The notes under the pieces are model-generated. The model searched no databases. It was not told the origin of the DNA and worked only from the letters and a program-made list of their open reading frames with translations. This document shows, piece after piece, positions 53,639 through 62,446 of a DNA stretch of 64,000 nt. Position 1 is the first letter of the stretch, and every line of letters begins with the position of its first letter. Source of the stretch: Mastigocoleus testarum BC008 (GTDB lineage: Bacteria > Cyanobacteriota > Cyanobacteriia > Cyanobacteriales > Nostocaceae); NCBI RefSeq assembly GCF_001456025.1, contig NZ_LMTZ01000151.1:166561-230560 (forward strand). The letters run 5' to 3'. The position numbers and the translations under genes are program-made.

Positions 53639-55039
53639 TCAAAAACCCCCACCAAAAGAATCAAAAAAGCGAATAAAGTTTTGAACGTCAAAGAAAGGGC
53701 GGGTAATTAAAGAAAGAGTGTTGGTAATTCTGGTAATTAGGTTTCGACCAACAACGATAACATCATTATCTTGGAGTGGCACGTTTTGAGAACGATCTCC
53801 TGCAAGTGCTTTTTTTGCATCCAACCTTTGAGTTATGGCTTTACCCCGCTCTGGATCGAATCGAACTAAAGCTATTTGGCGAAGATTAGCATTTTCAGGA
53901 TTAATTCCTGTCAAAACATCAATAAAAGTGCTGCCATTGGGTAAAGTTTGGGTTGCGATACCACCTCCTGCGTAGTTTAAAACTCGCACTTTAATTTGGG
54001 GTACAGCTAAGGAAGAACGAGCAACCAATCTGCGATCATAAGTGTCATCAGTACCAATTTCGCGAGGAGGAACAAAAATTGTATCGCCATCTTGTAAGCG
54101 TAAACTAGGTAAAGAAGCACCATTTTGTAAAGGAGCGTATAAATCTACATCAGTTGTCAAAATTGAACCATCAAGCCGCCTTCTTCTAACCTGTATTTTG
54201 CGTAAATCAGCCTTCATTGTTGAACCGCCAGCTATTTGTAATGCATCCGTTACCCTTGCTGTTATTGGACTAATTGGATAAATTCCCGGACGGGAGATTT
54301 CACCTGCGATCGCAATTTGTACAGGTCGTTCGCCAACTAAAGCAACTGTAATTAACGGATCTACAAAAATACGACTTAAGCCCAAACGAATCTTTTCTTC
54401 TGCTTCTGGTAAGCTCAAACCTTGTACTGAAACCGTTCCTAACCTAGGTATAGTAATATTTCCTTCGGCATCAACTATGGCTTGGAAATTTGGATCTTGA
54501 CGCTTTGCAAACAGAGATAAGGTTACTGCTGGATTCACAACATAGCGATTAAAGCCTGCACGAATATTATTTTGTGCTTGTTGCAAAGTTAAACCCTTAA
54601 GAAAGATTTTTCCCAAGAGTGGTGCAGTAACATTACCTTCAGAATTAATTGAAGCTTGAAAATTTAAATCCGGAAAGCGTTGGACAACAACGCTAATGGT
54701 GTCTCCTTCATCTAACCGGTAATCGCCAGGTTTTTGATTAACTAAAACATTGATAGCATCCCCTGGGCCCAAAATATAACGTGAAAATTCTGGAGGAATG
54801 GTATTTTTCAATGCTGGTGGAAAACTTTCAGCATTCAGTGGTGGAGTGGGTGGTGGTACTTGTGATGGTGGAATTTGTGGTATTACTTCCGGGAGCGGCG
54901 GATTTTGTGCAGCAACAGGTAAAACCGATGTTGGCAATAAAACTCCCGTGATATGAATGCTAATAAGAGATAAAACTCTAAATGCATTTACATGAAACCG
55001 AGTAACTACAAACATCAGTATTTTTTCTGTATAACTCAA
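53639..55039 (-). CDS. Polysaccharide export protein (Wza-like, SLBB)
   Basis: 466 residues. N-terminal hydrophobic signal (~12-43) with no obvious lipobox. A Pro-rich linker precedes the export domain: YILGPGDAINVLVNQKPGDY, then LDEGDTISVVVQRFPDLNFQ, GKIFLKGLTLQQAQNNIRAG and a second copy GTVSVQGLSLPEAEEKIRLG. SLBB-type repeats follow (IAGEISRPGIYPISPITARV, LPNGSTFIDVLTG). It forms the outer-membrane or periplasmic channel for exopolysaccharide. Upstream of, and probably co-transcribed with, the Wzz-type gene. Confidence 0.9.
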   Translation of the reverse strand: MSYTEKILMFVVTRFHVNAFRVLSLISIHITGVLLPTSVLPVAAQNPPLPEVIPQIPPSQVPPPTPPLNAESFPPALKNTIPPEFSRYILGPGDAINVLVNQKPGDYRLDEGDTISVVVQRFPDLNFQASINSEGNVTAPLLGKIFLKGLTLQQAQNNIRAGFNRYVVNPAVTLSLFAKRQDPNFQAIVDAEGNITIPRLGTVSVQGLSLPEAEEKIRLGLSRIFVDPLITVALVGERPVQIAIAGEISRPGIYPISPITARVTDALQIAGGSTMKADLRKIQVRRRRLDGSILTTDVDLYAPLQNGASLPSLRLQDGDTIFVPPREIGTDDTYDRRLVARSSLAVPQIKVRVLNYAGGGIATQTLPNGSTFIDVLTGINPENANLRQIALVRFDPERGKAITQRLDAKKALAGDRSQNVPLQDNDVIVVGRNLITRITNTLSLITRPFFDVQNFIRFFDSFGGGF

Positions 55040-55230
55040 GTCAAGTATCGAACGCCCATTCTAAACTTAGATAACCACAAATGTCTGCTCTAAATGGTGA
55101 AAATTTATGATTGGAATTTTTGCAAAGGTAGGGAAGAATGAAAAATAAACTAAAGATGATTAATCAACAAGAACGGATCGAAAACCCACTCTTCAATTCC
55201 TAATACTCCTAATTTAATCCTCAATAACCT

Positions 55231-55947
55231 TCATTTTTTCTGAAAAGAATTGACTACCAAACTAGCTTGTACCTGTTCGACCAAAGATTGTGCAATTGAC
55301 CAATTTTCCTTTACCTCTCCCAGAGGTTCCATAGGAATCATAATATTTACTGCAACCCAGGGAACGCGTTCTTTTCTTAACTGTGCCATTTGGTCAGCAA
55401 CAAACCACTTAAAAGTCGAAGGACTTCCCCCATTCGGCGTTGCATACCATTGTAGTATTGCGTAGGTTTGACGATTTTTTAAAACTGCTCGAAAAAAATT
55501 AGCTTTAATTTTATTACTGGTATTTGAACTTGAATCAGTAGGTTGGATCGTAAATTCAGGCGTTTCAAATTGAGCAATTTTCCACTGCCAAAAACCTTTA
55601 ATTTCTGTCCACTCTGTCTGTGGTTGGTTTCTTGGACCATTTTGCGGTAACAAGAGCAAGTAGGAAATTTTATCTGAGTTTTTTTGTTTAATTTTCTGCC
55701 ACAACCATTTACGTCCCCCAATTTGTCTTTCTACTGTTTCTAAAGTTTCCCATCCAGATAGTTTTAACCCTGTTTGACGTATCTGTTTAACTTCTTTCAG
55801 GTTTACTACGCTTGGCGGCTCTTTCCACTGCCAATCACCACTTAAATATCCTGGAACACCACTAATTAATAAAATTAAGATTAGGAGCAGAACTGCAAAT
55901 ACATGGGGAATATTATTTCTTTGAAAAGGTGTATCATTGGAAATCAT
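55231..55947 (-). CDS. Cyanoexosortase-associated protein (EpsI-like)
   Basis: 238 residues. One N-terminal membrane helix (~14-33) and a periplasmic domain with conserved phrases LSGWETLETVERQIGGRKWL, QPQTEWTEIKGFWQWK and YATPNGGSPSTFKWFVADQM. This is the EpsI-like partner found beside cyanobacterial exosortases; the pattern fits the type B system best. It is thought to help in exopolysaccharide synthesis or sorting. It lies 101 bp after the exosortase gene on the same strand. Confidence 0.8.
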   Translation of the reverse strand: MISNDTPFQRNNIPHVFAVLLLILILLISGVPGYLSGDWQWKEPPSVVNLKEVKQIRQTGLKLSGWETLETVERQIGGRKWLWQKIKQKNSDKISYLLLLPQNGPRNQPQTEWTEIKGFWQWKIAQFETPEFTIQPTDSSSNTSNKIKANFFRAVLKNRQTYAILQWYATPNGGSPSTFKWFVADQMAQLRKERVPWVAVNIMIPMEPLGEVKENWSIAQSLVEQVQASLVVNSFQKK

Positions 55948-56048
55948 ATTTCTTAAAAATAAATAATCATAAAAACCAATTTTAAATTTTCAATAATTCT
56001 TTACCGCAATAATAGCTTCAACATAAAATAGTTAACGATTACTAACGG

Positions 56049-56915
56049 TTAATTAACAGAAAAACGCCGATCTATCCAATTCAAAACAGGTATTAAAGAA
56101 AGCAACATTACAGCAGAATAAAGGTCACCTCCCCAGCCATCATGTAACCATTTAAAGGTTTGATCTTGAGCAGTGCCGTGAAAATATGTCAGTAACGTAT
56201 TACGAATAACATTGGCAGTAACACTAATTAAAACAGCACTAGACAAGAACCAAATAGTCTTACGTTTATCAGATAAAATCCCTACCCAATAAAGTAAAAT
56301 TAAACTGACATATAAGGTTGTAAAGAGCATTTTTAAGCCCGCACAGTAAGGTGCAACTTCTACAATTCTTCCTCCAACATAAATATTAATTCCATCGACA
56401 ATAACTTCCATTCCAAATTGATGTAATACAAAAGCTGCAGTACCTGCAATAAAACTTTGTAAAGGTAAAGTAAAAGGTGTAATCAAATAAGGAATAGCAG
56501 TTGGGGTTGCAAGAAAAACTAATAGTAAAGGAAAAGACTGTAATTTGAAGCCAGCAAATCCCTTAAACCAGAAACAAATTCCTGTCAAAATGATAGGAAA
56601 AGATAAATTAACCCATTCCGGAACTCCAGTGAGGTAAAAACAAGAACCGATTATGAGTAAAGCACCTCCCAAAGGATGAGCAATATTCGGTAGACGTCCC
56701 CATTGTTTTCGATGGGACCAAACCAAGTAAGCAGCAAAAGGTATACCAATAATCCCATGACTAAAATATTCGTGTTCGATGCTGATACTTTTTTTCAGCC
56801 AACCATCTAGCCAATGAAGCAAAACGGGTGCGTAAAGTAGTAACAAAACTCCGAATAAAGCGAAATTGAATAATTCCAGCCGATTATGTTTTTTAAGTGG
56901 ATACTGAAGTGACAT
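56049..56915 (-). CDS. Cyanoexosortase (type B probable)
   Basis: 288 residues with about eight membrane helices. The exosortase catalytic triad is complete: C191 (VAPYCAGLKML), R238 (NVIRNTLLTYFHG) and H258 (KWLHDGWGGDLYS). Exosortases cut proteins with a PEP-CTERM tail and pass them on to the cell surface, usually along with exopolysaccharide. The EpsI-like gene follows directly. The DegT-type gene is upstream on the same strand (35 bp), and the export genes are downstream, so the whole run 58143-51434 may be one cluster. The type B assignment is from overall sequence feel, not a search. Confidence 0.88.
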   Translation of the reverse strand: MSLQYPLKKHNRLELFNFALFGVLLLLYAPVLLHWLDGWLKKSISIEHEYFSHGIIGIPFAAYLVWSHRKQWGRLPNIAHPLGGALLIIGSCFYLTGVPEWVNLSFPIILTGICFWFKGFAGFKLQSFPLLLVFLATPTAIPYLITPFTLPLQSFIAGTAAFVLHQFGMEVIVDGINIYVGGRIVEVAPYCAGLKMLFTTLYVSLILLYWVGILSDKRKTIWFLSSAVLISVTANVIRNTLLTYFHGTAQDQTFKWLHDGWGGDLYSAVMLLSLIPVLNWIDRRFSVN

Positions 56916-56949
56916 AATTTTTTATAGTTCAAAACTTAAATGTCAGGAG

Positions 56950-58143
56950 TCAGGAGAGTTGTAGAGACGCGACAGAGTCTGCAGCGTTGGGGAAGCTTTC
57001 TGATCCACTAACACCTGTAACAATCGAGCCGAGTGCTGCAATAACTTCGCGAACTTGATTGTTGCTTAAACCGGGATACATTGGTAAAGAAAGTATTTGC
57101 TGTGATAGTTTTTCTGATACGGGAAAATCACCTGCTTGGTAACCCAAGTCAGAAAATGCTGGTTGTAGGTGACAGGGAATTGGATAGTGAATACCTGTTT
57201 GAATTCCTAATTCTGCAAGTTTTTCTTGAATAGTTTCCCGGGTTTGAGGACAAGAGTTATCAATTTTGATTACATAAAGGTGATAAACATGTCCATCACC
57301 ACTGTGATTTTCTAAAGGAATAATTCCATAGTTTTTCAGGAATGCAAGTTCAGTGTCATATTGTTGAGCAATATTGAAGCGATCGCGATTCCAATCTGAT
57401 AAGTATGGTAATTTTTGCAGTAAAACAGCAGCTTGCAATGTATCTAAACGGCTGTTAGTTCCATAGTCTGTGTGGAAGTATTTTTTAGATGCTCCATAAT
57501 TCCGCAACTTTACCATCATTTTGGCAACATCTGGATCTTGAGTTACTAGCATTCCTCCGTCACCTATTGCTCCCAAATTTTTACTGGGATAAAAACTAAA
57601 AGCTGCAGCTATTCCCACCGAGCCAGGATGACAACCTTCTCGTTGTGCTAGATGGGCTTGGGCTGCATCTTCAAAAATTAGTAATTTATAAGTATCAGCA
57701 AAGTCTAATAATTCTTTTGGCGATACCATTTGACCATAAAGATGAACAGGAATAATTGCTTTTGTTAGAGTAGTAATAACTGCTTGTGCTGCTTCTAAAT
57801 CAATTAATGCTGTATCTGGTTTACAATCAACAAAAATAGGTTTTGCACCGGCACGTAGTACCCCTATTAATGTGGCAACAAAAGTATTAGCAGGCAAAAT
57901 TACTTCATCACCATTCTTGATTCCACAAGCCCTTAAACCGAGGGCGATCGCATCCGTTCCTGAAGCTACCCCAACACCGTATTCTGCACCTGATTTTGTT
58001 GCGAAAGCTGTTTCGAAATCTGCGAGTGCTTTACCCAGAATAAAATCACCTCTATCTAATACATTTTCAATTGCATTTTCTAGTTGATTTTTAATTAGTT
58101 GATGTTGTTTACTTAAATCAACAAAAGGAATTTTAATGTTCAT
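56950..58143 (-). CDS. DegT/DnrJ/EryC1/StrS sugar aminotransferase
   Basis: 397 residues. PLP-dependent enzyme that aminates a keto-sugar nucleotide for surface polysaccharide. Core features: VASGTDAIALGLRACGIKNG, FEDAAQAHLAQREG with PLP-ring Asp D159, and the Schiff-base lysine K188 in FSFYPSKNLGAIGDGGML. The family core ends about QVREVIAALGS. The last ~25 residues (ending DSVASLQLS) are encoded by a dispersed GTAGAGACGCGAC repeat plus a TCAGGAG heptamer repeat, which supplies the stop. Head of the envelope cluster; substrate unknown. Confidence 0.93.
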   Translation of the reverse strand: MNIKIPFVDLSKQHQLIKNQLENAIENVLDRGDFILGKALADFETAFATKSGAEYGVGVASGTDAIALGLRACGIKNGDEVILPANTFVATLIGVLRAGAKPIFVDCKPDTALIDLEAAQAVITTLTKAIIPVHLYGQMVSPKELLDFADTYKLLIFEDAAQAHLAQREGCHPGSVGIAAAFSFYPSKNLGAIGDGGMLVTQDPDVAKMMVKLRNYGASKKYFHTDYGTNSRLDTLQAAVLLQKLPYLSDWNRDRFNIAQQYDTELAFLKNYGIIPLENHSGDGHVYHLYVIKIDNSCPQTRETIQEKLAELGIQTGIHYPIPCHLQPAFSDLGYQAGDFPVSEKLSQQILSLPMYPGLSNNQVREVIAALGSIVTGVSGSESFPNAADSVASLQLS

Positions 58144-58951
58144 TTTATTATTTTTTTTTAAAATTTACTTAAACTATTTTTTATCTAATTATGTTTGATA
58201 CCAAATCTGATTTTTAAAACCCCTTTATATTTTTTGGAATTTTCCCCCACACTTTCCACACCTTCCACACTTTCCTCTCTCATTCTAAAAAGGGGAAATT
58301 AGCCCGGACTTAGTATGAGGTATACCTGATATGTTTGTATTTTAAAAAATTGAAGCTGGAAAAATATGATTCCATGAATTAATAACTCAAATTTATTTCA
58401 GCTTTTTAGAAAGATGCAAAATAAATAAAAACTTTATCATGAACATGTTTTGGTAAAAGTAAATTAACTGTGTAGAGAATGAGTTATTTATCGAAAAATT
58501 AAAATAATACAATTAACTAAATACTCTTATTAGTTCTAACTAAGCTTATATTTCCCATTTTGAGAATAAAACTAACATTATCAGAGTTGGAAAAAATCAG
58601 TTAAATGAATAATATTTTCTTTTTCTATATTTTGTCGATTAAGTATCAGAATTTATACTTATGAATTATAGTAATTAATCAACTAAGTAACACGTAAAAA
58701 ATCAAAATATTAAAAATAAATATGAAAAAAACTTTAAAGAGAACCTTTAAGACTAAACTGCTGTAAAGATAGTTGTTTGCGGTTCTCCTGGAAACTATAT
58801 TTTAGCTCTTCAAAAAATCAGTTAGTAAAAAAATTACCTCTGAGCTTGTTTATCAGAGGTGAAATTCGGGAATGCTTAGAAATAGAAAAATAACCCAAAA
58901 ATAACGGTTATATAAATTACCACTAAACCAATTATTAACGGAACTGTAACA
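58144..58951. other. 808-bp spacer with two hairpins
   Basis: AT-rich divergent spacer. Hairpin 1 is GAGAACC / GGTTCTC at 58739-58787 and hairpin 2 is ACCTCTGA / TCAGAGGT at 58836-58860. Hairpin 2 is followed on the minus strand by a seven-T run, so it would terminate leftward transcripts. They could be leader structure of the sensor gene, or ends of a small RNA. No coding sequence was recognised. Confidence 0.55.
58836..58860 (-). terminator. Terminator-like hairpin upstream of GAF sensor gene
   Basis: Perfect 8-bp stem ACCTCTGA / TCAGAGGT with a 9-base loop, followed on the minus strand by AATTTTTTT. The only genes around are the divergent DegT-type gene and the plus-strand sensor gene, so the transcript it would end is not obvious. 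Confidence 0.5.
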
Positions 58952-60544
58952 ATGGTAGAGCCCAATCAGAAAACGTTTGTTCTCAAAGAAGGTTGGGCTT
59001 CTCAAGAAACAAGGGAACAACAACGCTTAACAGCATTGTCAGAATTAGGTTTAATGCAACCTGAGACGATCCCAGTATTTGAAGAAGCCACTCAAACAGC
59101 CGCACATTTTTTAGAAGCACCAATTTCTATGTTGGGCTTTATGGATAATGAACGCCATTGGTTTAAATCTGCTGTTGGTTTATCCAGGTTGGGATTGATG
59201 AACCAATTAGCTCAAACTCGTCAACTGATGCGAGGAGAATCTTTTTGTACTCAAGTAGTTGAAAATTCGCAGCCAGTAGTTATTAACGATACTCGTAAAC
59301 ATTCCCAATCAGAACTATTCGCTAGTAAGTTAGTGAATGATTACGGTGTCGGAGCTTATTTAGGAGCCCCACTAATTGATTCTCAAGGTAATTGTTTGGG
59401 AACTTTAGCAGTAATGGACTTGCTCCCACGTAATTTCACCAATCGGGATATTGAATTTTTACAAATTATCGCCCGATGGAGTATGAGCGAATTTGAACGT
59501 AATCGAGTACTGCAATCTTTACCATCAGTAGCTAAAACCGTGACTCCTCCTGTTGCTGATTCAACTGGTTGGTCATCTTCACAATCACCAACTCCACCAG
59601 CAATCACTGATGTTAAAAGAACTCCTCAGGTTTTACCCAAAAATATAGACAGCACAAATAAGCTCAAATTACAATTGCTCGGACAACTGACTCAGGAGTT
59701 GCGTACTCCTTTAACTTCCGTACTTGGTATGACAAGTGTTTTGGGAAGAGAAATTTACGGACCCTTAACAGGTAAGCAAAGAGAATATCTGGAAATAATT
59801 CAACACAGTGGTCGCTATTTACTTTCCTTGGTAAATGAAATTTCTGAGTTGGGTGCAATGGATAATATTTCTCATGCTCTCAATCTGACACCTGTAGATA
59901 TTGAAATGCTCTGTCAACAAGTTATTAATACTTTAGATGAAGTAGCAAATCGTCGAGAGCAAAATATCCGACTCTCTATAGAACCCGGACGCAATCGAAT
60001 CTGGGCTTTGGATAAAGATAAAGTCAAGCAAATACTATATCACTTAGTTTTTAGTGTGGTTCAACTTTCAGCCACCGGTAGTATTGTCCGCATTCACGTT
60101 TCCTACAAAGAAGATTTTATCAGTATTACTGTTTGGGCTTCTCATCCTTGGTTGGGAGATGGAATTACAGAAGTTGACCCATATTTCCGTTTAAAACAAA
60201 CACCTTTATTAGAATTAATTGGAGAAAAACCGAAGTACGAACGAAATTCCCACAATTCAGGACAAACTCACAATGTAAGTGGTTCAAGCTTCACGGATAA
60301 TTTTTCGTTTGCAAGTAATTCTAAGTTAGGTCTTCTCGGAGATGTAAGTCAAGAATCAAATACAGCTAACGGAAGTATATCTCGTGAAAGTTTGGGTTTA
60401 TTACTAAGTTCCCAGCTAGCAGAAATACATGGTGGTAGCATCACCATTCAAGGATCGACAGAATCAGGAAATCGCTATCTATTAAGTCTACCACTACAAA
60501 TGGCATCTACAGATTCAGCGAAAGAAGATTCTGATGAAATTTAA
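58952..60544 (+). CDS. GAF sensor with degenerate histidine-kinase module
   Basis: 530 residues. Residues ~25-190 form a GAF domain (APISMLGFMDNERHWFKSAV, ESFCTQVVENSQPVVINDTR, YLGAPLIDSQGNCLGTLAVM). Residues ~240-305 resemble HisKA (LTQELRTPLTSVLGMTSVLG), but the phospho-acceptor His is Gln (Q248). The ATPase-like part (~340-520) lacks a normal N-box (QILYHLVFSVVQLSA), lacks DxGxG, and has LGLLLSSQLAEIHGG where a G2 box is expected. It is therefore probably a signalling pseudo-kinase rather than an enzyme. Cytoplasmic. ATG 58952. Confidence 0.88.
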   Translation: MVEPNQKTFVLKEGWASQETREQQRLTALSELGLMQPETIPVFEEATQTAAHFLEAPISMLGFMDNERHWFKSAVGLSRLGLMNQLAQTRQLMRGESFCTQVVENSQPVVINDTRKHSQSELFASKLVNDYGVGAYLGAPLIDSQGNCLGTLAVMDLLPRNFTNRDIEFLQIIARWSMSEFERNRVLQSLPSVAKTVTPPVADSTGWSSSQSPTPPAITDVKRTPQVLPKNIDSTNKLKLQLLGQLTQELRTPLTSVLGMTSVLGREIYGPLTGKQREYLEIIQHSGRYLLSLVNEISELGAMDNISHALNLTPVDIEMLCQQVINTLDEVANRREQNIRLSIEPGRNRIWALDKDKVKQILYHLVFSVVQLSATGSIVRIHVSYKEDFISITVWASHPWLGDGITEVDPYFRLKQTPLLELIGEKPKYERNSHNSGQTHNVSGSSFTDNFSFASNSKLGLLGDVSQESNTANGSISRESLGLLLSSQLAEIHGGSITIQGSTESGNRYLLSLPLQMASTDSAKEDSDEI

Positions 60545-60849
60545 AGTATGTGAAATTAAAGCATGTGAAATTTGAAGCATAAATTAATTAGCATGGACTA
60601 TGGACTGGGTATTTTTTGCGGAATTATCTGCAGGACATAGTTTAAAGAAATAGGGGAAAGTCAAAACTCTAGTTGAATATTAATGGGAAATCGACGATCA
60701 TCAATATTTAGTCAATATTTAACTTGGTCTTTTGAATCAATAGCCGATGATTATTTTCCATTTGCAATCTAGAATCTTACTTTTTTGACCTTACCCCAAT
60801 TATGATTAGTCCAAGTTCAGTGCTAATTACTAACTGCTAAAAAGTTTTT
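60545..60849. other. 305-bp spacer upstream of ictB
   Basis: AT-rich, with a tandem AAAGCATGTGAAATT-like repeat right after the preceding stop (60545-60575: two copies of GTGAAATT.AAGCAT). No gene was recognised. Confidence 0.4.
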
Positions 60850-62277
60850 ATGAATTTAGTTTGGCAAAGATTCACCTTGTCGAGCGTACCGCTCAAAGAA
60901 TATCTTCGCGGTAGTTTGTTGTATCGCTCTGTATTCGGAGTATTGGGTTCTTGGCGACAAGGTAGTATTTTACTACAGTGGGGAGATGCGATCGCAGCAG
61001 CTTTACTCAGCTTAGTGTACGCGCTAGCACCCTTTGTCTCTACAACACTTATAGGTTTACTGCTGGTTGCTTGCGTAGGATTCTGGTTGTTATTAACAGT
61101 GTCAGATGATACGCGTTCGCCTGACTATGTTGGTGTAACCCCCATTCATATACCTGTATTTATATTTTGGGGAGCAGCTGTTATTGCAACAGCACTATCA
61201 CCGGTAAAAGCTGCAGCACGGAGCGATCTAATTACTTTCACTCTGTATTTGTGCCTGTTTGCTTTTTGTGCGAGAGTTTTAAGATCGCCGCGAATTCGCT
61301 CCTGGTTGATAATACTTTATTTGCACGTATCGCTGATTGTCAGTATTTATGGATTGCGACAGAAATTCTTTGGTGCTGCACAATTAGCAACTTGGGTCGA
61401 TCCCGAGTCACCCTTATCAAAAAGTGTGAGGGTTTACAGTTATTTAGGAAACCCCAATTTACTAGGTGGATATCTCCTACCAGCTGTGATTTTAAGTTTA
61501 ATTGCCATATTTTCGTGGCGTGGATTACCCCGGAAAGCTTTGGCGATAACTATGTTTGTTGTCAACTTGGCTTGTTTTCGCTTTACTGACAGTCGTGGTG
61601 CTTTTATTGGCTTAGCTGTAGCTTTAATAGCTTTAGTATTTATATTGCCGTATTGGTATCAGGAATACTTACATCCATTTTGGCGCAAATGGTTATTACC
61701 AATTCTAGTTGGAGGTTTTGCCGCTTTGATTGTAGCAGCGTTGGTATTCTCCAATGAGTTTCGCCTGCGAATTCTCAGTATTTTTGCAGGTCGTGCGGAT
61801 AGCAGTAACAACTTTCGGATGAATGTTTGGACTGGTGTGTTTAAGATGATTGGGGATTATCCTGTGTTTGGAATTGGTCCGGGTCATAATTCTTTTAACA
61901 AAGTTTATCCTCTCTACCAGCTTCCTCGTTACACTGCTCTAAGTGCTTACTCAATTTTTTTGGAAATAATTGTGGAAACTGGCTTTGTTGGTTTAGCAAG
62001 TTTTATTTGGTTATTAATCGTTACATTTAATGCTGGGTTGTTACAGTTGCAACGTTTGCGTCAATTAAAAAATTCAGATGGACTCTGGTTAATTGGAGCG
62101 ATGGTTACCATGGTGGGAATGCTTGCTCACGGTTTAGTGGATACTGTATGGTATCGTCCCCAGGTAAATACCCTCTGGTGGTTAATGGTTGGTATAGTTG
62201 CTAGTTATTACACGCCTTTAAGACAAGCAAGGAAACAAGAATTTACTTCACCAAACCCAAATTCTGCAGCGTATTAA
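60850..62277 (+). CDS. ictB: IctB, O-antigen-ligase-like membrane protein
   Basis: 475 residues with about ten membrane helices. Cyanobacterial IctB, first proposed as a bicarbonate transporter in Synechococcus; the same fold is the Wzy/O-antigen ligase (RfaL) family, so the carbon-uptake role is disputed. Features: SYLGNPNLLGGYLLPAVILS, FTDSRGAFIGLAVALIAL, the periplasmic loop NNFRMNVWTGVFKMIGDYPV, GIGPGHNSFNKVYPLYQ, and GLVDTVWYRPQVNTLWW. ATG 60850. Transcribed alone between the sensor gene and a kinase gene. Confidence 0.93.
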   Translation: MNLVWQRFTLSSVPLKEYLRGSLLYRSVFGVLGSWRQGSILLQWGDAIAAALLSLVYALAPFVSTTLIGLLLVACVGFWLLLTVSDDTRSPDYVGVTPIHIPVFIFWGAAVIATALSPVKAAARSDLITFTLYLCLFAFCARVLRSPRIRSWLIILYLHVSLIVSIYGLRQKFFGAAQLATWVDPESPLSKSVRVYSYLGNPNLLGGYLLPAVILSLIAIFSWRGLPRKALAITMFVVNLACFRFTDSRGAFIGLAVALIALVFILPYWYQEYLHPFWRKWLLPILVGGFAALIVAALVFSNEFRLRILSIFAGRADSSNNFRMNVWTGVFKMIGDYPVFGIGPGHNSFNKVYPLYQLPRYTALSAYSIFLEIIVETGFVGLASFIWLLIVTFNAGLLQLQRLRQLKNSDGLWLIGAMVTMVGMLAHGLVDTVWYRPQVNTLWWLMVGIVASYYTPLRQARKQEFTSPNPNSAAY

Positions 62278-62446
62278 TCGGTATTCATTAAGTTGGATGG
62301 AAATAATATGCTGCTAATTGTAAGGACGTACATCAATGCGTTCTTACAGATGGGTGGTATCGTTAAGTTATTATCCAAGTATTACTTCCAGTTTTTACCC
62401 CCCAATATGTCATAAATTAATAAGTGCAACATAGACGGTGGTTTGA

